From the NCBI GenBank assembly GCA_000934455.1, contig KN884492.1, positions 31,063 through 65,891 on the forward strand: DNA of 34,829 bases. Direction: 5' to 3'. This DNA is from Apostichopus parvimensis. Its lineage: Eukaryota > Echinodermata > Holothuroidea > Aspidochirotida > Stichopodidae. Position 1 is the stretch's first letter. Each line of letters begins with the position of its first letter. The translations under genes were made by a program, and so were the position numbers. Below, in pieces: positions 1-10,860 of this stretch. The notes under the pieces were generated by a model. That model had not been told where the DNA came from, ran no database searches, and saw nothing but the letters and a program-made list of their open reading frames with translations.

Positions 1-1626
1 AATATCAGATGAAGGAATTTGAAAGAACAAGGTGTTTCGTTTTCTTCTTTTTTTGGTCTCAGACAATTTACTTTTGCTCTTTCAAACTTCATGTATCATT
101 TCCCTGTCTGTAGTTTGTTCAAGATTTATTATTGAATAGAAATCTCGCTTTCCGGCCTTATTTTTGTTTAACGTTAACACCCCGTTGTATGTGTTTGAGT
201 GGGCGAGCAATACTGAGTCTGTGTTCTTTTTACCTAGATCTGTTGATTTGATTTGATATAGTGGAAATATTAGACGCAGGTTAAAAAGGCTTTCATGCAT
301 CCGTCTCCCCCACCTCCTCTCTCCACCTTAAAAGACACCATGACCAATGCAAAAAGTCTTCCAAAAATGGAATATTTATGAGTGTTTGACAAATTTGTCA
401 ATTCAGTGTGTATAATTAATAATGAACAACCACCGCTGTCAGGTTTTACAGTTGATATGATCTATTAAATTGATAAATCGAAGTTTTCCCCCTTATAGCC
501 GCCCTCTGCTAATAATGGGAGTGGGAGGGTGTAGCTTTTCATTTGAGTTTAGTATACCAATTAGTTTAATTTATGAAGCATTACACAGAGTCAATTATAT
601 ATTCATGGCTGACCGCAATTTACAGAAGATACTATAAAATAAGTGTACTGCTTCATCGGTTATTAAAGTAAACGTAAAACGAGTGGCAACTTTGTCTATA
701 CCATTCATCGTGGGCGTAATTCCTGCGGCCAGAATTGTAAAAGTGACTTGTGCAAGTTTGAAATCGGAATGAAGTAAGCGTCTTATGCCATTCACAAATT
801 CTCACCTTCGATCTTTGCCATAAAGCCTAAATAATCCATTAATTACGATTCGTATATGTATTATAAGTAAACAATCTTCATAGACTGACAGCACTGAGAA
901 AAACGACGTCATGATCAAGTTCGCCTTAAAGGAGCATTTTTAGTGCTTATGCATATTTAATTTATCTTAAAAGCGTTATATTACTTACATTCAAGTTTGT
1001 CTTTTCTTCTTGGGCTAAGACCAGAATTCTGCCAATCGCTTTCCTTTATCCAGGTATGTAACTATATAGAAGAGATTTAAAATGTTTTTATAAGTCTTCA
1101 AAGTAGTTGTCATAATTGATTTTAAGAAGCATTGGCAGTTTCTAATTGACAATATCCTTTGTTTTATCGAATTTGACTTTTGGCGTTGGCTATTATTGAT
1201 TTCTGCAGTGGAACACCACTTCCGGGCATTCAATTAAGGTACCCAATCACCTGGTGGTGTTAACTAAGGTCAAAGAAGTAATTACTAGAAGAAATCGGTT
1301 TACGGCAGTCTATACTTAACACGGTGAAGTGACATGTATTTTCAAATTGATAATTAAATAATGCTTGTTCCACTTTGCCGTTTTTCCTATTTTCAATTTG
1401 ATTTTTTCTTCGGGCAAAATATGATAGATATGAACAGGGTATCATGACTATGATTTCCTTATATGGTGCTATGGTGTGTATGAAGCTGGCAAAGAAAAAT
1501 TCTTCACGGGTTTTTACCGTAGAAACAAGTCCAGACGTGTGCGAGTGTGTCCAAACGTGTGTGCAAATTAAGGGGAGACGCAGATTCCTTTTGCCCTTCT
1601 CCTGGTTGCTTTTCGTATAGGAAGCG
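1..1626. other. AT-rich non-coding stretch, no gene seen
   Basis: This stretch has no convincing coding frame; the frames present are short and have no recognisable motif. A 20-bp imperfect tandem duplication beginning GTCCAGACGTGTG lies at 1529-1568, rich in GT/TG steps. Otherwise I see only unique AT-rich sequence. Confidence 0.6.
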
Positions 1627-1679
1627 GTGGGATGGGGTGGGATAGGGTGGGATGGGGTGGCATTGGGTGGGATTGGGGT
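1627..1679 (+). repeat. 10-bp G-rich minisatellite, G-quadruplex-prone
   Basis: About 5.3 copies of the decamer GGTGGGATGG run head to tail in almost perfect register, with single changes such as GGTGGGATAG and GGTGGCATTG. The plus strand has about ten runs of two to four Gs separated by one to four bases, which satisfies the usual pattern for intramolecular G-quadruplexes. The repeat also creates a proline/histidine-rich open frame on the minus strand, which I regard as a by-product because the repeat lacks stop codons in that frame. Confidence 0.85.
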
Positions 1680-2875
1680 ACATGACAATCGTTTATAGTT
1701 CACTTGAATTATTTGGTTTGGTCTAATGTGTTTGTTGCGATAACATATAAAAGGATTGTTACACGGAGAACAATTTTTGTTATCGGCTGTGAAGTTTTTT
1801 CAAGGTTAGATTTGCACATGGAAGAAGTTTCTCACTCATGTTATACAATACTGGATATAACAGTTGAAAATAAATGGTCAGTTGCAATTTCGTTTAAATT
1901 GGTTTATTGCATGTATAAGATATATCTTGTGAAATTAACTTAGAATTTTGATATTTTATTAAAATTAATACTTGAAAGATGACAATATGTTTTTGTTCTC
2001 TTATTATATTGTGTTGGATGAGATGAAAGACAATTTATGTGGAAGGTTGCATATTTATATATATCATTGAAAGAACATGTCTCACGAACTTAACTTTAAA
2101 AGTTGGTATATTATTCCAAAAGTAGTGATGGGTTTTACTGCAAGGATCTCTAATAATGTTAAATGAGGAAATGTTTGCTTTACCCCACATGAAACCTATT
2201 AACAACTGTTCGCATAAGATCTAATCGTAGATCAACGTCAACAATAAATAAAGCTAATACAGCAAATAAGTACTACACTCATATTGCTTGAGAAGAACTT
2301 AGAACTTATTTATGAAAAATTGTATTTTGAACAACGGTTACCATTTGTATCTCAGCTATACACACATTAGCTAATTAAAACGGAAAAGAAATAAGGCAAG
2401 CAAATGAAACAAGACAAAACGCCTGCTTTTGGACGAAAAATTTGTCAAATCAAAGCCATTTGAGAATACCAGCGGAAACCAGAAAGTAAACAAAATACAC
2501 ATGAAATTAGTTCCTTTTAGCATCATATTTCTACTACATGGAAGTGATTAAAGACCGATCACAACAATATAAATATAACAATAGTAAACATGAAGCAAAA
2601 CCAAGCAAACTGAAGCACAACAGAAAGCTTCAGTAAACACCAATAGATCGTTACTAATACCAATAGATCGTTATTAATTCTTCTTGCATCATGTCCATAG
2701 TATAGCCTAAAAAAATGATTTAAAATCGCTGACGTCATCACTAATTACAATACCACACAGGAAGCATAGGAAAGACAACCCCCGGAAACAAACATACAAA
2801 CAATCACATATTTAAAGGGTGTATCCGGTAGTCATAGAAACGATAGTGTTATGTCATTGAACGTTTTACCGCCAT
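1680..2875. other. AT-rich unique spacer
   Basis: No gene is visible. A perfect-register 20-bp tandem pair (accaatagatcgtt...taat) occurs at 2639-2678, differing at one base. A TGACGTCA palindrome, the CREB/ATF-type site, lies at 2730-2737. The right end leads into the CCAAT/X-box promoter-like segment. Confidence 0.55.
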
Positions 2876-2912
2876 TAGTTGACTTGACGATTTATGACTG
2901 TTTGAACATTTC

Positions 2913-3050
2913 ATTGGTTCTTGATGTTCCAACATTGGCGGAAGCTAACACATTATTTTTTTTTTATTTCGAAATGACATTGGCGGCTGCTATGGTAACA
3001 ACTCAATAGCCACTCCACTCCGCACATGGCCTCTCGTTGCTAAGAACAAC
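2913..3050 (+). promoter_or_regulatory. Promoter-like cluster: three CCAAT boxes and two X-box (RFX) sites
   Basis: Three inverted CCAAT boxes (ATTGG) lie at 2913-2917, 2934-2938 and 2979-2983; the last two share the longer context ACATTGGCGG, that is, CCGCCAATGT. At 2986-2999 the sequence GCTGCTATGGTAAC differs at two positions from the canonical RFX X-box GTTGCCATGGTAAC and keeps the palindromic half-sites around AT. A weaker X-box fitting RYYRYY-N3-RRYRAC, GTTGCTAAGAACAAC, is at 3036-3050. NF-Y and RFX sites side by side just upstream of an ATG are typical of promoters of metazoan cilium genes (established knowledge of RFX targets). The strong X-box is 66 bp from the ATG at 3065. No TATA box is evident. 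The alternative is chance clustering, but the near-perfect 14-bp site makes that less attractive. Such promoters can also fire leftwards; I saw no convincing exon on that side. Confidence 0.5.
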
Positions 3051-3064
3051 AATTTGTGACGACG

Positions 3065-3937
3065 ATGGAAACTAGACTAGAAAATCATGGTAAAATAAAT
3101 TAATTTGCTTGCTAGCCTCCAACTTGCTATCGGACTAATTTGTTGTTAAAAAAGGCGGCAAAAAATAAATACTGCGTGTAATTCATTTTATAATATTACG
3201 ATCATAGATCATGATGCCTTCTTTCGGATGATTTGGATGTATTTTGCAATCATAATAGGTCAAAATTCGTCGCTGAAGATGTTTTCTTTAAATTCCTTTT
3301 ATTGTTATGCCACATGCGCCACATGTTAAAAAGTAACAGTGATCGATAACGTATGTTATAATACTGGTTATAATACTGGAGTCAGACAACATCTATCATA
3401 GCATTCATAATTGCACAAGAAAAAATCCTTTTTTAAGTTATTTAAGAAAAGATGAAGGACCCTAATGTAATGTTGATTACAAAATACATAATTTCATTAC
3501 AGCTTAATTTATTTCCAAACGGAGAAGATGATCCAGTAGAAACTTAGTGTCCAACCTAGATTACTGGCTCAGACAAAGTTTGGAGAGCAAACAGGGGACA
3601 AATTACACAATTGTAACGTCTTTGCTGATAACAAAAGAACTCTTGATGTGAGTGCAAAAGGTAATGAAATTGACTTCTTAAGTATAGTATTAGCTGGAAC
3701 ACTTTGTGCATATAGTTATTAGTCATAACTATGGTAGTGAACCATAAAATTCCCAGCAGTTTAATAACTTTGAAAAGATTTCCTCTTCACCGTTTGTCTT
3801 TTTGTTGATCATTTTAAACCTTTTTTGTCCTCTCTGATAAACTAGTTTTATTACTTTCCGCAAGTGTTCTAGACCAGCTGCCTACGAGTCAACTGAAGTC
3901 ACTGCTCCAACCTTTAAAGAAAAGGAACTGCTCTTAA
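3065..3937 (+). CDS. Candidate small three-exon gene, unknown protein (65 codons)
   Basis: This is a tentative spliced model. Exon 1 (3065-3089) starts at the ATG downstream of the X-box and reads METRLENH plus one base, ending at a GTAAAA donor. Exon 2 (3548-3647) continues in phase with SNLDYWLRQSLESKQG and a T/L-rich stretch, ending at a perfect GTGAGT donor. Exon 3 (3865-3937) follows a strong polypyrimidine tract and an AG at 3863-3864, reads VLDQLPTSQLKSLLQPLKK and stops at TAA. The product would be about 65 residues, mostly helical, with no signal peptide, membrane segment or family I recognise. Possible AATAAA poly(A) signals are at 4193 and 4231. The weakest point is the exon 2 acceptor: a better acceptor at 3501-3502 (TTTCATTACAG) would bring a stop into frame. 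A second frame through exons 2 and 3 is also open, and an alternative acceptor at 3871-3872 would give a different C-terminus. The promoter context supports a cilium-related role only by inference. Confidence 0.27.
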
Positions 3938-4322
3938 ATCGAAACACGTAATCCAAAATCAACAATGCCATCTTTGCAATTCAGGCACTCGCTCTTGTTA
4001 AAGTATTCATATTAAGAGGACACGATGTCGTCAAGGGAAATTGTGATTGATTCAAAGTATTATGTATGTCTTCTGCCGTCGATTGAGTTGTCCACTCAAA
4101 ATGTTTCATAGAAGATTTAAGATACATTCTAATCAAAATTCCTAAAATATGACGTTTTAAAGATAGCTATATATTGCAGGATATGATTTCAAAATAAATC
4201 AAAAGGGGAAAGTAAAACTGATGTTTTGCTAATAAACTTGATTATAGTCCGATGATTTTCATTTGTCACTATCATACATGTCAATGATAGGACATACTTA
4301 TGAATAATTAATGTGGAAAAGA
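3938..4322. other. Spacer or possible 3' UTR of the candidate gene
   Basis: This is AT-rich with no open frame of note. AATAAA hexamers at 4193-4198 and 4231-4236 could end the transcript proposed upstream. Nothing else is apparent. Confidence 0.4.
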
Positions 4323-4416
4323 CACTTAAACCGAACCGTCTCTGTTATGCATCATACGCGCTTACAGCGTTCACTTAAACCGAACCGTCTCATTCATCGT
4401 GCGCGCTTACAGCGTG
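4323..4416 (+). repeat. Tandem duplication of a 45-49-bp unit
   Basis: Two adjacent copies (4323-4371 and 4372-4416) share the start CACTTAAACCGAACCGTCTC and the end GCGCTTACAGCGT, with divergence and a small length change in the middle (TGTTATGCATCATAC against ATTCATCGTGC). The unit is much richer in CpG than its surroundings. The second copy runs into the hairpin cluster to its right. Confidence 0.85.
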
Positions 4417-4480
4417 CAGCACGCTTGTAATTTGCGGCCCCATAAACATTGGGGTAAGCAAGGGCAAGCCCGGGTGAGGG
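4407..4480 (+). other. GC-rich island with three adjacent hairpins
   Basis: Three inverted repeats occur in succession: GCGTGC-A-GCACGC flanked by TTACA/TTGTAA (4407-4430, one bulged base), CCCCA-taaacat-TGGGG (4438-4454) and GGGC-aa-GCCC (4462-4471). Such density of GC-rich stems is unusual in this AT-rich window. It could be a structured RNA, the end of an old transposable element, or a protein-binding region; the sequence alone does not decide. Confidence 0.5.
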
Positions 4481-5371
4481 CATACCAATTATGTTACATA
4501 CATTTAAACATGTGACAGGATCGACACCATAATCATAATTGGTTATTATTCATTGAGAAATATGATAATTTACAATACAATTATTATCAAGAAAACTTTT
4601 ATCGAGACACCAAGTTCCCTGTTTAATTGGTTTCAACAATGATAAATAGCTGCCTAAATTCATAAAAACTAAACTTTGATAAGCATTTGTAATGTCTCGA
4701 AACCTAATATATATTTTCCAAAATATCAATTTTTTGAAATGTACAGTCATCTTGTGTAGTCTTCGTCATGGTTTTTTATTATCCTTGGTAACTTAGTAAC
4801 TGCCAAACGATCATGTCAAAGATGTGATATTGTAGATAGACATGACCCAAGTAAAGTCAATATTTTAATAAAAATCCATCAACAGCCTTGCAGCAGTGCA
4901 TATAATTATTAGGTGACAATTTATACACATTCAGCGGACGTTTAACTGTTAACCTCACATTCTACTTCTCAAATTTCTGGAAAAAAAAACTAAATTATTG
5001 CCGACCTGTCAGGCTTTTGACATCTTTACCGCTCTTGGGCAACACTAGGTAAAGTAACGGTGACCGCATCGTGTGAACCCGAACCATTTGAAACACAACT
5101 TGATCTTATATAAAAAAAAAAACATAAAACGCACACACAAGAAAAGCACAAACACAAAAAAAAAACAGAATATAAATAATATCAGCAAGCAATAACTCAC
5201 AATAAAGTTTCTCTACTTTTAGAACTCTTAGACTCTCATTTCTTTTCTTTCGTTGATAGGATTGTTTCTTAATAACGAGGGAGGCCGAAAATATAAAACC
5301 AACAAGAAAGAAATCGAACGGTTGGACTGTTCTGTAAGTACAACATTATAATGGAGTACAACATTATACTA
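4481..5371. other. AT-rich spacer with A-rich tracts
   Basis: No gene is seen. Between 5105 and 5170 the plus strand has several A-runs interspersed with ACAC. Just before the SINE, the 14-bp string AGTACAACATTATA occurs twice (from 5337 and from 5355), separated by ATGG. Confidence 0.5.
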
Positions 5372-5612
5372 GGAGTGTTAGCTCAGTGGTTAACGCCGGT
5401 GCCTTCCAATCATAAGGTCCCCAGTTCGAGTCACTCCAAGATTAATGTATGTCGTCCAGTTACAGAGTTGTTGAAAATTGACAATTCATGATCATGGACG
5501 TTAAATATGAATCTAAGAAACTGACTTCGGTCAGCTTGCGGCTTTGATAAGCCAATGAGGCTTCTTCGCGAGTTCCTGCTTGCAGATAGATCTAAACTAC
5601 ATATATACATAC
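5372..5612 (+). mobile_element. tRNA-derived SINE, copy 1
   Basis: The 5' part is a tRNA-like head: a GGAGTG start, an internal pol III A box (TAGCTCAGTGG, 5379-5389) and a B box (GTTCGAGTC, 5424-5432) followed by CACTCC, which can pair with the GGAGTG start as an acceptor stem would. A tRNA-unrelated body follows, containing CTGAC-TTCG-GTCAG (5521-5534) and GGCTT-TGAT-AAGCC (5540-5553), then a short ACATATATACATAC tail. It matches copy 2 near the right end of the window at roughly 93 percent over about 230 bases by eye. Clear target-site duplications were not found. SINEs need a partner LINE for movement; the short CATA-type tail is all that hints at its 3' end recognition. Confidence 0.88.
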
Positions 5613-6889
5613 TTGCCATTACGTAGCTTAAATAAAGTTGAGAACGCTGAACAGGGCGAAGTATACCTGAATAGAATCAAATGATTCCCTTAGTTTTCAG
5701 TAATATAGTGATACAATGCTTCTTGTGATTGCAGAACCGATTATACCGTTAATGCGGATAATTGATATCTACATGATTTTGATGCCAGTCATATCTATAA
5801 TGCTGTCTTTCTTGTTTTGGTTTGTATTTAAACAATAACGCTTTTGATTTAGTTATATATGCAACCTCTCAATTTCCAAAACTATATATTTCTTAAAATT
5901 AACATGTAAACAATAGAAACGACTGACCGATGGCAGTTTTCTGAATTTTGTCCTCTCAGCATATTACGCTATGCAAATTATAGCCACGTAAAAACGTTGG
6001 CATCTATCTAACACCCATTAATACACGATAGGAAACCTGTACGCCTACGCCCATCACTTTATTTAGGATGAGGTCATGCGCAACGTAGTAAACCTCTGAA
6101 CAATTTGGTGTCATATGCTTTTCTTAGTTGGTAAATCATAGTGCATAATTTTCAATATTTGTATCCATTATTGAAATTACATACACAACTCTACTCGTAG
6201 TACAAAATTACTCAAACTTCTTCGAGTTTCGGGAAACTATGTGACGACACTTTGAACGATAATACTGTTATACTGACCACGTGCTGATTATCACTCGACC
6301 TTAAATTAAGCAAACAACCTACTATATACCAATATAGATTGAAATAATAATAACCGGTTCCAAAATGAATAAGATCAGGTGCGAATTTACCGAGGCTCTT
6401 AACAACTGGCCTATTATGACGTCAAAGTCATGGTGACTATCACACTTGACGAAAAGGTAATGAACCCTATAGACATGAATACAATAAGACAATTACACAC
6501 GATGACCGTCATATATATTTATACTTTTAATACTCATATAACTAATCGAGAGATAGACAGAGAAAAGAGGCAGAGAAAGAGAGTTTATAGCAAAGCAAAC
6601 CACACGATTTCTGATTGGTCGAAATTAGCCCACTGACAAGTAAAATCGCACCCACACATTCACTCAAGCAGACTAGCACACACTTGCTTAACGTTGTCAC
6701 GGTATATTGACAACTTCACTCTAGCATGAGTTATTTTAGCCTACGTATAATAGAATACTGCTTCAGTAGTTCACCGAAAATCAATCTAAGTGTTTTCTGG
6801 GGTTGTTCGTATGACATGCACTTGACTTGGATTGGTTCATTTCATTATTGGCAAACGGTGCCTTCACGCGGTTGATTATTTCATGATAT

Positions 6890-6919
6890 TTCGTCGTCGT
6901 CGTCATCGTCGTCGTCGTT
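6890..6919. repeat. (CGT)n triplet microsatellite
   Basis: About nine CGT/CAT triplets in a row (TCGTCGTCGTCGTCATCGTC and onward). On the minus strand it would read as a run of aspartates inside a 64-codon frame, but there is no other support for coding. Confidence 0.85.
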
Positions 6920-8564
6920 ATCTACATATAACTTTTGTTTTAAAGTTTCTTTCCTCGTGTGACTTCTTGTCGGTTGCCCTATGTAGTAGCGACAAGCAAT
7001 GAAGCATTGTTTCTTATTAGCAAAAACATTAGTTTGAGAAGAAGATTTTCTGTTACAAGATTTGATAGATATCATTTCTCTAGCGGGCTAATATAAGTCT
7101 TCTAATTTGAAAATACCGTTGTTATTCTCGGAGGAAAGGAAAGAAACCAACATATCTATTACATTGTTTTATCTCAATTGTAATTTCAACTGGTGACAGT
7201 TACTTGGAATAAACGAAATAACACGAGAACTCGAATTAATTGATTGAGGTAAGAATCTTTCGTTTTTTTGTAATTTTTTTATCTGTGGAATAATTTTCAA
7301 CAGTTTTTTTATTGGTTAAAACCCGAATGTCTTTTATATTAATTCCTGTCTAAGGATGTGTTTATATTTGAAATGTTACGATTTAAGCTAAAGTACGCAC
7401 CTTTTTGCAACGTTTAACTATGTAACCATTTGTAATCTAACTTTTGGTCTTTATGAATAATTGTGAAGTTTAACGTTCGTTGCTGAGAGCAGGTATGTGT
7501 TAAATAATGTGATATAATTGTGACCAAGTATTGAACAACTGATGTGCCTATAAAATGAATGAAATCATCAGATGTTTTAAGTTTTATGCGCAAAGGAGAA
7601 CAAATTGAAAACAAGTCGTTTGTAATTATTAGAATTATTATATAGAACGATCAGGATGTTAAAAATGATAAGCAAAGTTTATTATAATTTGATTAAAATC
7701 TAATAGATAATACACTTAAAAGACGACTTTAGTTATCAGTTTTATATGTTATATAACCCCCTGATCCGAATTGAAAAAGATAGCTACAAACTGTTCTACA
7801 GCTATTAGATATCTTCGCATTTATAATATTATTCTAAATTTCTGGAAATGCTCCTTTAAGGTTATAACTTGTCGATGAATGACGTCAGCTCGTCAGTGCA
7901 GGCCTATGGGTTAGTATTAATCTTTTATTTGATATATTTTAATAACCCAACTAAGACATGTTCTGTTAACTTCACATTAACAACAAAGTATCATTAGATG
8001 TCATTCAACGTCCTTTTTACTTGACATATTTGTACTACAATGTAAATAATGTTAATTTGAGTGTTGCTTTTGAGGATCCGACCAAATGGTCTGTGTATTA
8101 GACTATATAAACCTGTCACTTTATTTGATGAACCTATTATAAGGGTTACTGCTCACAAATTAAAGGTGTTATAGGAAGACATCCTGGACTGATTGCAGTG
8201 TTGCTTAACAGTCAAACGGCCATTTATTCATCAAAATGACACACATACTGAACGGTAATAGCTAGACTTGTTTATCGTGTTAGGCTGTCTGACTATCTGA
8301 TGCACGAAAGAATGATAATAGTTAGTGATGATGTTTCTCCTCAAATCAATACCACGTGCTATGATCCTTGCTTCAGAAAGATTGAACAATTCAATCGATC
8401 AGAAAAAAAACATGGTGAGTTGTAAATGCTACAGAACCACGTAGATCGTTGCTGTGTCAGGATATTCATCTAAAGTAATATCCAAATAGGACTATTTCTT
8501 ATGAGAATTAAACACCAGAGAGAAAAGATACAGATTGCAAGTACAATATATTTATTATACTGTA

Positions 8565-8730
8565 ACTGTGTTTATGTATATATTTATATATTAATTATAT
8601 ATTATATATATGCATTATGTACATACATACATATATGAAAAAATATATATGGATATATAATGAATATATATTAATGTATACAATATTTACTGAAAATTGC
8701 AATTGTAAAATTGCAATTGAAATTGCACAC
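8565..8730. repeat. AT-rich low-complexity block with AATTGC repeats
   Basis: Dense TATA/ATAT runs are interrupted by GTACATACATACATA, then ATTGCAATTG, ATTGCAATTG and AAATTGCAC follow closely. ATTGCAAT is palindromic and resembles C/EBP-type sites, but in this composition chance is likely. Confidence 0.6.
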
Positions 8731-10079
8731 TAGTCTATGATTAGAGATTAATTATAGGTTGATTGAGCGCGCCCTTGAAAAGAGTGTTTTCAATTAGCCA
8801 GCACCTAACTTGCAACTGCAATACACCAGTTTCCATATAAAGTTTCAAGAACTATAGGTTAACAGTTGGACTTGACTGATGTAACTCGTGACTCAAAGCA
8901 AGCCGCGGGAGAATCATTCAACTGAGATTCTATAGTAAAGTCTCTAGTTAACGACTTATTTACGTTATTTCTATACTCGTTGAGGAATATTAATATATAT
9001 GTACATTTAAGACACTACAGACAAACAACACTATCAACATGATGAAATTCAGTTAACCTATAGAATATTTTACCCAATGGGTATACATAACATGATATAC
9101 ATGGTAACACGTTTCATGTGAGAGAAGATACTTCTCATAGATCTCATATTAAAATATGTTGCCTAATAGCCACATGATTACACACACTCTTCACTCTAAC
9201 TTTCGCCCACATGGGGTTTCCAAATGTGTAGAATGTTGATAAAAAATATATGCAAGGAATAGTTTCTACAAGTAATTGCTAGTAAGTCACTAGCTGCTTC
9301 AATTGTTGTACTGGACACTATCTCGACTCCGTGCATATACTTCGTTTGGATGATTCAACCAAAGAAAGATGTCATACATAATAAAGTCTGGATGAACAAT
9401 TAATTCTGTGATGATTTGTAGCGAACATAAGAAAGTACAATGCATTTAATGATGCGTTACTGACTACCAAGGGTACCGGAGCAGAACATAATTAACTGCA
9501 ATAAATCAAAGTTGCTTATTTTCATGATAAATCAACTATGATATTACGATCAGTGGACATATTAATGAGGAATTAGAAAGAAAAAAAAGTGAAACGCCAA
9601 GAAAATAAATATCATATCCTTCACTCAAAAAATTTGGTGGGTAGAATTACTCCAAATGATACGTTAAAAGGACAAATACCCCTTTTTATGTCCCTCTTAT
9701 GACTCATTTTTTGCCCCTTTATATCTTTCTGATTCGAAAACTCTGTGGTTGGTTTCGTCTGTTAGCTCGTCTGTTTACTCTTTAAAGATTTCCGGTAGGC
9801 TGTAGATTTTCTCGCCGTCAGATCATCCTTTCATACTTGCAATTCCTGTATGGGTGGATGCATGGGGTAAGGGATTAACCTATATTTCAATTTTAAAATT
9901 ATTTTATTTTGAAGAATATTAAATTTGTAAGCAAAGTTGAATGATAAAGTCGTATGCATATACCATAGCTATATGTGTTTCGGAATTTTTCCTATTTGTA
10001 GTGAGAATTATAATTAGGCACATTTAAACAGTGTAGGTAGGTGTAGGTAAATATAGAAATAACTTCATGTCCATAAACA

Positions 10080-10408
10080 CTCACCGTTTCCTTGTGCCTA
10101 AAGCCCTTTTTGTTCGTCTCACTTCCCATTTACTGCCTCACCTCCATTGTTTAAAATCCTTTGTTATACTCCTATGCAAAGTTCATCTCCTATAAACCCT
10201 TTATTGTGTCCTCAGTAACATTTTGATCACCTTGAATCCTGTTATCCCATTGGCCCATTTTCCTGTGGTTTTCTAATGTTTTCATGGTTTTAATGTTATA
10301 ATCGTCGTGTCTGTCCCATAATCTCTTAATCAACGTGTCTGTCCCATTTATCTAGATTTGACCTGTTCATCTCAGTTTGTCAATGACGAAGATCCTGTAG
10401 GATCGACA
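10080..10408 (+). mobile_element. Possible decayed 3' region of a Penelope-type retroelement
   Basis: A pyrimidine-rich stretch (10080-10380) ends in the stem-loop TGACGAAGATCC-TGTA-GGATCGA (10384-10406). Its layout, TGACGAAG followed by a short stem and then GA, is the same as that of the remnant near 31282-31307, where it follows a Penelope-type C-terminal coding piece. The opposite orientation and weaker core suggest an older, separate copy. No coding part was recognised upstream. It is a fossil at most. Confidence 0.33.
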
Positions 10409-10860
10409 CATCACACCTTCTCACATTAACATCAACTACCGTGTTGTTACTTCAATTCTCGGAGATGTAAAGTTCATCAAAACTTCGCTTGAGACAGTCA
10501 GAAATGGCGCCGGAATACTTACTAATTGTCTATTCTAGTCATACTACCATATATTCATTCAAGTAAAGGTCATATCAGATAACCGGCTAGCGTATAGTAG
10601 TTTCGAGGATAGCTACGTGAGTTTAATTAAAAAAGTGTTAACCTATTTTAATAATTCATCTTCGTCAACAATTTTCATGTTGTAGATAGGTTAACTTTGT
10701 TTCATAGTTAACGCTTTCATCAGAAACCAACGCTTAAAACTCACACAGACCTCAAAAACTTGAATATTTCGGCAAAACTGTTTATGATAGATCAAACATG
10801 TTATTGTGCACAACTACATTAAACGTGATGGGATTGTTCGAATCAATGCAAACATGTCAA

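Larger units (their letters stand above)
5613..10079. other. Long AT-rich spacer without recognisable genes
   Basis: I see no gene. TGACGTCA palindromes occur at 6417-6424 and 7880-7887. A (CGT)n-type triplet tract at 6890-6919 gives a chance poly-aspartate frame on the minus strand. 8565-8690 is a low-complexity AT-rich block with many TATATA runs, followed by three AATTGC-containing repeats at 8694-8730. 9690-9800 is pyrimidine-rich. Confidence 0.55.

Noticed and set aside
1260-1703. 147-codon minus-strand frame with a proline/histidine-rich N-terminus
   Set aside because: The N-terminal part is translated G-rich minisatellite, which lacks stops in this frame, and the rest has no recognisable feature.
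5372-5440. A functional tRNA gene at the SINE head (likewise at 33809)
   Set aside because: A and B boxes are present, but the anticodon loop is one base too long by my reading, and a SINE body follows in both copies. It is a tRNA-derived head.
6881-7075. 64-codon minus-strand frame ending in a poly-aspartate run
   Set aside because: The run is a CGT microsatellite; the rest shows nothing recognisable.
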